48,113 nt of DNA from Arcobacteraceae bacterium (GTDB lineage Bacteria > Campylobacterota > Campylobacteria > Campylobacterales > Arcobacteraceae): contig JAONGR010000009.1 in assembly GCA_028375605.1 (NCBI GenBank), positions 1-48,113 on the forward strand, given 5' to 3'. The translations under genes and the position numbers were made by a program. The notes under the pieces are model-generated. The model worked only from the letters and a program-made list of their open reading frames with translations, was not told where the DNA came from and did no database searches. The number at the start of each line of letters is the position of its first letter. Positions within the stretch are counted from its first letter, which is position 1. This document shows, one piece after another, positions 19,183-26,696 of this stretch.

Positions 19183-19321
19183 GTTTTTTTCCTAATATTG
19201 ATCTGATGATATAAATTAAATATCTTAAGTATTATTCTAGTAAATTATTATGCAAAAGAGTATTAAATTTACTTATAATCGCCTACTCTTGGAGAAATGG
19301 GAAGAATAGTAATATTTTAAA

Positions 19322-21817
19322 TCACTTTAATCTAAATAATATGAGTAAAACGGGTAAAAGTAGTAAATCTGAAACAATCGCCATAAACATAGCAATAACA
19401 GTTAAAATTCCAAAATAAATAGTAGGAATAAAACTAGACAAAACCAAAATAGAAAAACCTATCATTATAATTGTAGAAGTGTAAAACATAGCTTTTCCAA
19501 TACTCTTATGTGCATTTTGTATAGATAAAACGAGATCATCTGATTTTTTATATTCTAATCTAAATCTATGTATATAATGTATTGTATCATCAACTGCAAT
19601 CCCTATACTAATAGCAGCAATAGTTATAGTCATCATATCTAATGGAATATTCATCCAACCCATAAATCCAAATATTACTGCAACAGGAACAGTGTTTACA
19701 ATAATAGCAATTACAGCTATTTTCAAACTTTTAAATAAAATGAGAAACATAATAAAGAGAATAAGTACAACTAGTCCTATTGTTTTTATTTGGGAATCAA
19801 ATAAAGACTGCAACATATTATTGTAAATCACCAACAGATTTGAAACTTTATATTCTTCATATTTTGGATTTAACAGTTCACCTAACTCTTTATCTATTTT
19901 TTTTAGTAATTCATCTCTTTTTAATTCAGGTAAACTATCTACAACTCGTGTACTAATTCGTGCCATATTATTTTCAATGTTTATATATGGAGTAAAAATC
20001 ATCTCTTTATATTTTAAAGGTAATTCTTTATTGATAAGTGACAAAGTAAGACTATCTAATTCTTTATTATCATTTAAAGACTTACCTATTTCTAATAATG
20101 TAGTTAATGATAAGACTTTTCCTATAGGCTCTAAAGACTCCAAATAGTTATGAACCAATGTAATTTTATCCATTTTTGATGAAGTAAACCAATACTGTTG
20201 CTTATCTTCATCTGATATTTCAAATTCATCTTCAAAGCTATCTAGTTCACTATCTTCCTCTATATCAAGACTATTATTGATACTAAAATCTGTTACCTCA
20301 TCACTATTTTCTTTAAAAGTAATAATAACATCAAGCGGTGTTGTTCCTCCTAGTTTTTGATCTATGAGTTTCATACCTTGATAAATTTGAGTATCTTTTT
20401 TAAAATAATCAATAAAACTATTTTCTACCCGTAGTTTCATTGCACCAGTAATCGAAAATATAATAATCATTACACTAAAAAATAAAATTACCTTCTTATA
20501 ACAAAATACGATTGATGCAATACTTGAAGTAAATGATGTATTGTTTTTATCTGCATGCTTGATATTACTTTTTTGAAAAAAGACTAATACAGTAGGAAAT
20601 AAAAGAAAAGTAATAATAAGTGATACCACTATACCTACACTCATCATCCAACCAAAAGTAATTATTGGCAATATCCCACTAAATACTAAAGAACTAAATC
20701 CTGCAATCGTTGTAAGAACAACAAAAAAAGAGGGTTTCCACATAGAATTACATGTCTCTATTACAAGTTCCTTTTGAGTTTTATTAGGATGTAAACTAAG
20801 TAGTTCTTTGTATTTAATAATCAAATGTACTACCAAAGACATATTCATAATAAGCTGTAAAGAGATAAAATTTGATGAAATAACTGTAATTTCCCAAGCA
20901 AATAAACCTAAAAATCCGCTAGTAATAATGATTGAGACACTACAAATAAATAAAGGTATCAATACCCATCTAATTTCACGAAATAATATATATAAAATAA
21001 AAACAAGCAAACTTACGATGACATATCCAAAAGTACTCAAATCTGTTTTAACAAACTCTACCATATCATCCGCAATCATACTTGCTCCACCTAAGTGAAT
21101 TGTTGCATTGGTAGATTTTTCAAATTCATTTTTAACTTTTCGTATATCTAAAATAAGTTGGTGATTTTGAATTCTAAGAATATCCCTATACTGTTTTAAT
21201 TCTTTTTTTGCTTTTTCTAACTCTAGTAATTGATCATCCGTTAAGGACTTATTTTGTTCAAATATTAGAAAACTATCTCTTTTATTGATAAGCTCAAAAT
21301 ATTGTTTATCTCTTTTTAAATTAATAAGTAAAGCTGTCGTTTTAAAATCTTTACTTACTAAATTGTTCTTATATATTGGACTATTCAAAAACTCTTGTTT
21401 TGCTAATTCTTTATCTATTCCTACACTTTGCAATGTTCTAATATCACTTACTAACTCTTTAATTGGTCGTATAGGTGACTGTAAAAGAGGGACTGTTAAA
21501 ATTGAAGTAATAGATTCTACAGTATTAATTTTTTTAAGTGAGTTTTGTATATTTTCTATATTTTTTATGTTAGTATTGTTTAAAAGATTATCCTCAACAC
21601 TATAGGTAATAACAATAAAATCTTTCGCCGTAAATCGTTTCGATATTTCTCTTGTAAACGCTAAATCTTTGTCACCTTTTAATAATAAGGTCTCTGCACT
21701 ACTATCTATTTCTAACTTCAATGCAAAATTTATCATTACTATCATAAGGATAGAAATAATACTAAAAGAAAGTTTAGAATATTTTAGAAGGTAATTCTCA
21801 TAAAAGTTAGATAACAT
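19322..21817 (-). CDS. MMPL/RND-family transporter, partner of MlaA/MlaC
   Basis: Inner-membrane RND-superfamily protein of 831 residues: TM1, a large periplasmic loop, five TM segments, then the same plan repeated. The TM10-type motif GIAVDDTIHYIHR suggests proton coupling. It lacks the length and porter subdomains of AcrB and looks like the MMPL/HpnN-like branch that moves lipids. The second periplasmic loop has a strongly acidic stretch at about residues 510-537. It sits 10 bases after mlaC in an nth-mlaA-mlaC-RND string, with no mlaFEDB in the window. I infer that it powers MlaC-mediated phospholipid transport. Substrate and direction are unknown. Confidence 0.85.
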   Translation of the reverse strand: MLSNFYENYLLKYSKLSFSIISILMIVMINFALKLEIDSSAETLLLKGDKDLAFTREISKRFTAKDFIVITYSVEDNLLNNTNIKNIENIQNSLKKINTVESITSILTVPLLQSPIRPIKELVSDIRTLQSVGIDKELAKQEFLNSPIYKNNLVSKDFKTTALLINLKRDKQYFELINKRDSFLIFEQNKSLTDDQLLELEKAKKELKQYRDILRIQNHQLILDIRKVKNEFEKSTNATIHLGGASMIADDMVEFVKTDLSTFGYVIVSLLVFILYILFREIRWVLIPLFICSVSIIITSGFLGLFAWEITVISSNFISLQLIMNMSLVVHLIIKYKELLSLHPNKTQKELVIETCNSMWKPSFFVVLTTIAGFSSLVFSGILPIITFGWMMSVGIVVSLIITFLLFPTVLVFFQKSNIKHADKNNTSFTSSIASIVFCYKKVILFFSVMIIIFSITGAMKLRVENSFIDYFKKDTQIYQGMKLIDQKLGGTTPLDVIITFKENSDEVTDFSINNSLDIEEDSELDSFEDEFEISDEDKQQYWFTSSKMDKITLVHNYLESLEPIGKVLSLTTLLEIGKSLNDNKELDSLTLSLINKELPLKYKEMIFTPYINIENNMARISTRVVDSLPELKRDELLKKIDKELGELLNPKYEEYKVSNLLVIYNNMLQSLFDSQIKTIGLVVLILFIMFLILFKSLKIAVIAIIVNTVPVAVIFGFMGWMNIPLDMMTITIAAISIGIAVDDTIHYIHRFRLEYKKSDDLVLSIQNAHKSIGKAMFYTSTIIMIGFSILVLSSFIPTIYFGILTVIAMFMAIVSDLLLLPVLLILFRLK

Positions 21818-21827
21818 ATTAGTTTAT

Positions 21828-22409
21828 TTACAGCTCTTTCATAAGCTGTTGTATTGTCTTTGTTCGTAAAAATTCTCTAAATTGAGCTTTATCCGTTTTT
21901 AAAATACTAACTCCTAAAATAACTATATCGTAAATGAGCCAACGATCTTTATCTATTTTGAGTTGTTTTGGTTTGTAAAATTTATACACTATTTCAAGTT
22001 TATTTTCTTTACTCAATAAATTAGTTGTTAATTGTATTCTATTTTTTTTAAATAAATTTATCTCTGTTACTTCAACTTTTTCATTACTATATGAATCTAT
22101 TTTAGAAGAATAAGACTGTTTCATTCTCTTAACATATAGATTTACAAAGTTTGTTTGATCTATACTATTTAGTTCTCTCCATTTTTTACCTAAACTCAAT
22201 TTTGCCATAAGTGTAAAATCAAACATAGGTGTGAGTATTTGAACTATTTTACTATTTCTTAACTCTCTATCAATCGTATTATTTTCTACGATAAGTATAA
22301 CTTCATCTATCTTTGATAAAAAATGTTGTTTCAAAATAGTTTTTTCATCCGCAATTAAACTTTGCGTCAGTAAACATAGACCAATAATAACTAAAGCTAA
22401 TCGTTTCAT
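21828..22409 (-). CDS. mlaC: MlaC/Ttg2D-family periplasmic phospholipid-binding protein
   Basis: 193 residues with a cleavable signal peptide (MKRLALVIIGLCLLTQSLIA) and the Ttg2/MlaC domain, recognisable from MFDFTLMAKLSLGKKWRELN and the DRWLIYDIVILGVSI strand near the C-terminus. Family members carry phospholipid between outer-membrane MlaA and an inner-membrane complex. The mature protein is basic: I count about 32 Lys/Arg against 22 Asp/Glu. It lies one base after mlaA and ten before the RND gene, so all three are probably co-translated. Confidence 0.9.
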   Translation of the reverse strand: MKRLALVIIGLCLLTQSLIADEKTILKQHFLSKIDEVILIVENNTIDRELRNSKIVQILTPMFDFTLMAKLSLGKKWRELNSIDQTNFVNLYVKRMKQSYSSKIDSYSNEKVEVTEINLFKKNRIQLTTNLLSKENKLEIVYKFYKPKQLKIDKDRWLIYDIVILGVSILKTDKAQFREFLRTKTIQQLMKEL

Positions 22410-22410
22410 A

Positions 22411-23232
22411 TTATTCCTTTATTGCTTTCTCTCTAAACTGTTCATATACATCTCGTAAATAAGGATATAAATCCACTGCATCTTTTTTCATTTTTTCATA
22501 CGCACCTTCATGAAGGGATACATAATTGACTCTTTCATATGCTTTTATTGCTAATGATTCTGTATATCTATTTGTTAAGTTATAACTTCTTTCCTCATTG
22601 TAATCAATAGGTGTAAGTAAATAATCTGGATATCTACTTAATATATCTCTTAAATTTGATGGTCCAAAGAAAGGAAGAACAATATGAGGTCCAGCACCTA
22701 CTCCATAAAAACCTAAAGTTTGTCCGAAATCTTCATCATGAGCTTCTAGTTTAAAATAACTTTTAGCTGGATCAAATAACCCTAATACACCAATAGTACT
22801 GTTAATTAAAAATCTACCTGCCTCATCTGCACTATTTTTCACTTTCCCTTGTAATAAATTATTTACAAAACGAATTGGAAATAAAAGGTTTTGGAAAAAA
22901 TTATTTACACTCATTCGTATCTCTTTATGGACAATATATCGGTATCCTCTAGATGTTGGTGCAAGTACATATTCATACATTCCATCATTAAAACTAGTCA
23001 TAACTCTATTATATCCAGCAAAAGGATCTGGCTTTTTTTCTACAAACATCTCTTCTTCAAACTCTTCTAAAAAAGCATCTTCTTCTATCTCTTCATCTGT
23101 ATATTCTGTTGAAAATATATTTTCTTGAGGTGCTAATACTATTTCATTTTTAGTATGCTCCACTTTTTTAGAACTACATCCTGTACTAACCAACATAACT
23201 AAACTTAAACACATAAAAATAAAATACTTCAT
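22411..23232 (-). CDS. mlaA: MlaA (VacJ) outer-membrane lipoprotein
   Basis: 273 residues. The lipoprotein signal has lipobox STGC at Cys19. An unusually acidic linker (about residues 43-65, rich in Glu) comes before the MlaA domain, which starts near DPFAGYNRVMTSFND (69-83). Typical MlaA strings follow: RFLINSTIGVLGLFDPA, DEDFGQTLGFYGVG and GPHIVLPFFGPSNLRD. MlaA removes phospholipid from the outer leaflet and passes it to MlaC. The gene starts three bases after the nth stop. Confidence 0.93.
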   Translation of the reverse strand: MKYFIFMCLSLVMLVSTGCSSKKVEHTKNEIVLAPQENIFSTEYTDEEIEEDAFLEEFEEEMFVEKKPDPFAGYNRVMTSFNDGMYEYVLAPTSRGYRYIVHKEIRMSVNNFFQNLLFPIRFVNNLLQGKVKNSADEAGRFLINSTIGVLGLFDPAKSYFKLEAHDEDFGQTLGFYGVGAGPHIVLPFFGPSNLRDILSRYPDYLLTPIDYNEERSYNLTNRYTESLAIKAYERVNYVSLHEGAYEKMKKDAVDLYPYLRDVYEQFREKAIKE

Positions 23233-23235
23233 ACC

Positions 23236-23883
23236 CTAACCTACTCTAAAAGTTTCTTTTGTTTTACAAACTTCAGTTAAAAAACACTTTTCACAATCTG
23301 GTTTAACTGCCTTACAAATATATCGTCCGAATAAAACCATTGCTTGATGAAAAATATGCAAATCATCTTTAAGCTTTTTTACTAATTCAACTTCTGTTTG
23401 TTCCACTGTTTTACCAAAGGCTAATCCCAGTCTATGTGACACCCTAAATACATGAGTATCAACTGCCATTAAGTTCGCACCATCTGCTTCTATCATAAAT
23501 ACATTTGCAGTTTTATTACCCACACCAGCTAGTTTCATAAGTTCTTTTGTGTCGTGAGGAATATCACCATGATAATCTGACTCTACACTTTGTGCCATTT
23601 TGATAATATTTTTTGCTTTATTATTAAAAAAACTACAACTTTTAAGTAACTCTTTTACATCTTCTAACTCTGCTATCTCAAGTTCTTTTGAAGAGGGATA
23701 CTTTTTGAACAATGCAGGAGTAATGATATTTACTCGTTTATCTGTACATTGAGCAGAAAGTATGATTGCTATTAAAAGCTCATAGTCATTCGTATATGTA
23801 AGCTCTGTTACAGCATCATTATACTCTTCTAAAAATCTATCTCGTATAAATATAATATCTTTTTTTGTTGCTTTTTTTACCAT
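23236..23883 (-). CDS. nth: endonuclease III
   Basis: Base-excision DNA glycosylase/AP lyase for oxidised pyrimidines. The 215 residues carry the helix-hairpin-helix LAGVGNKTANV with catalytic Lys124, then VDTHVFRV with Asp142. The [4Fe-4S] cluster is C-x6-C-x2-C-x5-C at Cys190, 197, 200 and 206. There is no ribosome site before the ATG. TATAAT on this strand (23891-23896) ends seven bases before it, so a leaderless transcript is possible. It could also be read from the flavoprotein gene ending 26 bases upstream. Confidence 0.96.
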   Translation of the reverse strand: MVKKATKKDIIFIRDRFLEEYNDAVTELTYTNDYELLIAIILSAQCTDKRVNIITPALFKKYPSSKELEIAELEDVKELLKSCSFFNNKAKNIIKMAQSVESDYHGDIPHDTKELMKLAGVGNKTANVFMIEADGANLMAVDTHVFRVSHRLGLAFGKTVEQTEVELVKKLKDDLHIFHQAMVLFGRYICKAVKPDCEKCFLTEVCKTKETFRVG

Positions 23884-23909
23884 AAAGATTATTATATCTT
23901 AAAATAGTT

Positions 23910-24779
23910 TTAATTTAATTTAGAACTATAATCCATTAAGAAACTATTAGTATTTTTAATTATATTAGAACAGCTAAGGGTTATTCGTAAAATATACTTT
24001 TCATCTTCATATATCTTCGTAAATGAGGCTCTTGCTAATATTAAATAAGTATTGTTATTTTCAAAATCTATAAGTAATATATTTACTATTGAATTTGTAT
24101 AAATATTACCTAATGTATTATAGAGGTTATTACCAGGTTTATCATCAAACTGTATTTCATTAGAAGATATAACTTTTAAAAAACCTTTATTACCACCTCT
24201 ATGTGAAATATCTGCACCTTTGTTTTTATGTAAGGAAGATAAAAAAAATGTATCTACTTGTGAAATCATATCCATAATTTCAGTTGTTAATTTTGGATAA
24301 TTTTGTACATTTTGAATAAGTTTTTCTTTCAAATTTGATTTATAGATACGTTTTATAATATACTTGGGACAGTTTGAATATACTTCATTTACAAAGATTC
24401 TTAATGTATTATTATTTATCTTAGCTAATCCATTTATTCTTATACGCATTGCTTTTTCAAAATCTAAACCTAAAAATCCAATAGAAAATTCATCCTCTTT
24501 AAAATAATCAGTATCTATGAAACTGCTATTTCTCAAGCTAATATCAATAGCTTTATCACCTATTATTGATATAAAACTATCCATATCATAAATAACTGCA
24601 CTTGTTAAATCATCTTCTTGTTTACTGAGTGTTATCACACAAAATTTTAAATTTATTAAAAAATCTTTTGCGATTTGAGGTATCGTATCTTTTACCATGG
24701 AAGCTAGAGCATCAGAAGATTGTCTGACACCCATAAGTTCTTGCAAGTGATATTCTCCTTCATGGAAAACTTCATTCAT
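23910..24779 (-). CDS. pyridoxamine 5'-phosphate oxidase-like flavoprotein (PNPOx-like split barrel)
   Basis: 289 residues. The opening FHEGEYHLQELMGV (5-18), the central FLGLDFEKAMRIRINGLA (102-119) and VYSNCPKYIIKR (133-144) match the PNPOx-like FMN-binding family whose members start FHEGE..vQeraGv and contain GxxxiDxxtRrRxRvNG and YgNCPKYiq. The barrel occupies about the first 190 residues. It is not the vitamin B6 enzyme PdxH. The substrate is unknown and a redox or detoxification role is inferred. It lies eight bases after the VOC gene, on one transcript. This is a family assignment from motif memory, not from a search. Confidence 0.7.
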   Translation of the reverse strand: MNEVFHEGEYHLQELMGVRQSSDALASMVKDTIPQIAKDFLINLKFCVITLSKQEDDLTSAVIYDMDSFISIIGDKAIDISLRNSSFIDTDYFKEDEFSIGFLGLDFEKAMRIRINGLAKINNNTLRIFVNEVYSNCPKYIIKRIYKSNLKEKLIQNVQNYPKLTTEIMDMISQVDTFFLSSLHKNKGADISHRGGNKGFLKVISSNEIQFDDKPGNNLYNTLGNIYTNSIVNILLIDFENNNTYLILARASFTKIYEDEKYILRITLSCSNIIKNTNSFLMDYSSKLN

Positions 24780-24787
24780 AACTTATC

Positions 24788-25225
24788 CTAAAAAAAACCA
24801 CATGAGGAATCTTCTTTTACTCCAGGGTTGCATTTATCTATACCTGTTGCTACACATACTTCTAATCTAACAGAATCTGGACCATAAAAGTATATTCCCC
24901 CAGAATCTGCACCTTCTGCATGAGATACAATTTTATCATAAATTTTTTCTACTTTTAGTAATTCAAGCTTCTTTTCAAAAATAATTAATTCATCTATAGT
25001 GTCAACTATAAACGCTAAATGATGTAATCCTGCGCTATTCGTTGAAAACTTTTTATCTGATTGTTCCCATAAAGTAACTACTATTTCTCCATCATGACCT
25101 AAAAAGATGTACTTTCTATCTTCTTTTGTTTCTTCAAAAATTATTTCAAAATCAAATAATTCCATATAAAACCTTTTTGATATTTGCATATCATTTACAT
25201 TGATTCCTACGTGTCCTACTTTCAT
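24788..25225 (-). CDS. VOC-superfamily (glyoxalase/dioxygenase-like) protein with Cys-containing tail
   Basis: 145 residues, one vicinal-oxygen-chelate unit. Likely metal ligands are His5 (GHVGINV), His68/His69 (LHHLAF) and Glu122 (VRLEV). The C-terminus is Cys-bearing (Cys124, Cys132) and ends SSCGFF, an ending I recall in some VOC proteins of other phyla. The upstream sequence contains a tandem AAAGGATAT repeat that serves as ribosome site. It is transcribed away from the CGNR regulator and followed by the PNPOx-like gene. Substrate unknown; detoxification of an electrophile or dioxygenase-type chemistry are both possible. Confidence 0.8.
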   Translation of the reverse strand: MKVGHVGINVNDMQISKRFYMELFDFEIIFEETKEDRKYIFLGHDGEIVVTLWEQSDKKFSTNSAGLHHLAFIVDTIDELIIFEKKLELLKVEKIYDKIVSHAEGADSGGIYFYGPDSVRLEVCVATGIDKCNPGVKEDSSCGFF

Positions 25226-25248
25226 CTTTATATCCTTTATATCCTTTA

Positions 25249-25266
25249 TTTTACTAACTACTAAAA
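25249..25266 (-). promoter_or_regulatory. candidate operator upstream of the VOC gene
   Basis: On the minus strand this reads TTTTAGTAGTTAGTAAAA and ends 23 bases before the VOC start codon. It matches 17 of 18 bases of the element at 25323-25340 in front of the divergent CGNR gene, each copy being oriented towards its own gene. Binding by the CGNR protein is inference. Confidence 0.55.
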
Positions 25267-25275
25267 CTAATTTAG

Positions 25276-25290
25276 ATAGTTATGTAAAAT
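25276..25290 (+). repeat. third, imperfect copy of the operator-like element
   Basis: ATAGTTATGTAAAAT resembles the core ATAGTTAGTAAAAT of the plus-strand element at 25323-25340, with one extra base. It lies between the two better copies in the divergent promoter region. Confidence 0.35.
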
Positions 25291-25322
25291 AGTAGCATCT
25301 TTAATCTAACCTGTCAATATAC

Positions 25323-25340
25323 TTTTAATAGTTAGTAAAA
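25323..25340 (+). promoter_or_regulatory. candidate operator upstream of the CGNR regulator gene
   Basis: TTTTAATAGTTAGTAAAA, the inverted counterpart of 25249-25266 (17/18 identical). The centres are 74 bases apart, close to seven helical turns, which would allow looping. It lies about 55 bases before the proposed CGNR start and may autoregulate that gene. Confidence 0.55.
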
Positions 25341-25394
25341 TTTTATAAATTTTGTCTAAGAGTATTCATGTTATTATAAAATAAAAAGGAAACA

Positions 25395-25979
25395 ATTATA
25401 AAACCATTTTTACTTATAGGCGAACACTATGTAACAGACTTTATCAATACTCAATTTAGCCCTTATGGTGAAATAGTAGAGTATTTCCAATCATATGATG
25501 ATGTTCAAGACTGGTTTATGAAAGTTAATCTAATTGAAACAAAAGAAAAGTTAAAACCAGAACTAAAAGAAAAATACTTCAAAGAGATTCTAATTTTCAG
25601 AGAATTATTAAGAATTAATCTCAGGCAATATCTTGAAATAGAAAATTCGCTAGATAATATAGTAAAAACTACAAATAATATACTAATTAAAAATAAAGTA
25701 TACCCTCAAATTATATCGAATGATAATATATATGAATTACAATATATATCTACAGAAAAAGAAAAAAATCATTTATTGGTACAAATTGTAATTGGAGTGA
25801 CTAAATTATTGAGTTCACAAGAGTTTAAATACTTAAAAAAATGTGATAATCATAAGTGTTCATTATTTTTTATTGATACATCTAGAAACCACTCTAGACG
25901 TTGGTGTAGTATGGAAATATGTGGAAATCGTTCAAAAGTAAATAATTTTGCCAAACGCAAAAAAAACTTACTTAATTGA
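25395..25979 (+). CDS. CGNR zinc-finger (ABATE-like) transcriptional regulator, apparent non-canonical start
   Basis: The C-terminus carries C-x4-C, then RRWCSMEICGNRSK, the CGNR zinc-finger signature of DNA-binding regulators. The N-terminal sensor half usually opens with a PFLF.GG...LDFVNT-like motif. Here KPFLLIGEHYVTDFINT is encoded upstream of the first ATG (25518), in frame back to a TAA at 25377. No ATG, GTG or TTG occurs in that stretch. AAAAAGGA ends at 25390, followed by ATT (25395) and ATA (25398), so translation probably starts at one of these, giving about 194 residues. Otherwise an ATG has mutated or been misread. Starting at 25518 would remove the sensor motif. It is divergent from the VOC/PNPOx genes and overlaps rdgB by eight bases, tail to tail. 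Confidence 0.75.
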   Translation: MIKPFLLIGEHYVTDFINTQFSPYGEIVEYFQSYDDVQDWFMKVNLIETKEKLKPELKEKYFKEILIFRELLRINLRQYLEIENSLDNIVKTTNNILIKNKVYPQIISNDNIYELQYISTEKEKNHLLVQIVIGVTKLLSSQEFKYLKKCDNHKCSLFFIDTSRNHSRRWCSMEICGNRSKVNNFAKRKKNLLN

Positions 25980-26589
25980 TATTTTGTTTTAAAATTACAG
26001 AAATAACTTTCATTGCTAAAGCTAGAGCTTTACTTCTATGACTTAACTCTTTTTTAACCCTATTATCTAAAGTACCGAGAGTTTCAGTATATCCAGTAGG
26101 TATAAAAAGAGGATCATATCCAAATCCTCCATCTCCTTTTTCTATAGAGATAACATCGCCATGCATCCAACCGTGTGTAGTGTAGATTTTTCCATTATAT
26201 GCTACAGCTAAACATGCAGTATAAAATGCACTTGTTTTTGAAATATTCTTTTCTTTTAATTTTGAGATAAGCTTTGCATTATTATCTTTATCAGTTGCAT
26301 CAAGACCAGCATACCTTGCACTATAAATATTTGGTTCATTATTAATCGCAGGAACAGTAATACCACTATCATCAGAAATCACTATATACTCTTTTTCATA
26401 TCCAGATTCTACTAATCTTTTCACTATATCTTTTGCTTTTATAATAGCATTTTCTTGAAAAGTAATTCCAGTTTCTTCTATTTCAAATGAACCCAGTATT
26501 TCACTGTATGGGGTAACTATATGTTCAGGTAACCATCTTTGTATCTCAGCTATTTTCCCTTTATTTGAAGAAGCAATTATAATATTCAT
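25972..26589 (-). CDS. rdgB: XTP/dITP diphosphatase (RdgB/HAM1)
   Basis: House-cleaning pyrophosphatase that removes non-canonical purine triphosphates. The 205 residues show the HAM1 signatures: ASSNKGKIAEI at the start, ETGITFQENAIIKA, SDDSGI, GDGGFGYDPLF and LSHRSKAL. It converges on the CGNR gene with an eight-base overlap and faces away from the MFS gene, sharing the 26590-26696 promoter region. Confidence 0.95.
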   Translation of the reverse strand: MNIIIASSNKGKIAEIQRWLPEHIVTPYSEILGSFEIEETGITFQENAIIKAKDIVKRLVESGYEKEYIVISDDSGITVPAINNEPNIYSARYAGLDATDKDNNAKLISKLKEKNISKTSAFYTACLAVAYNGKIYTTHGWMHGDVISIEKGDGGFGYDPLFIPTGYTETLGTLDNRVKKELSHRSKALALAMKVISVILKQNIN

Positions 26590-26662
26590 TATCCATCCTA
26601 AATTTAATTTTAAGATTCTAACATAAAAATAAAATATTTATTCTTATTTACACTTATTTGGA

Positions 26663-26668
26663 TATAAT
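26663..26668 (+). promoter_or_regulatory. -10 element of the MFS transporter gene
   Basis: TATAAT in TTTGGATATAATCGCG, 28 bases before the start codon. A transcript would begin near 26675, just ahead of the AAAAGG ribosome site (26683-26688). No clear -35 is seen, as is usual for the Campylobacterota housekeeping sigma factor. Confidence 0.6.
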
Positions 26669-26696
26669 CGCGTAAATTAATTAAAAGGTAAATTAT

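Noticed and set aside
20200-20300. Acidic tract in the RND protein as a frameshift artefact
   Set aside because: The reading frame is open across it with normal RND sequence on both sides, and a similar tract occurs in the neighbouring MlaA.
20808-21605. Two plus-strand ORFs (96 and 106 codons) antisense to the RND gene
   Set aside because: The minus-strand gene has clear family structure throughout, and neither ORF has a recognisable domain or ribosome site.
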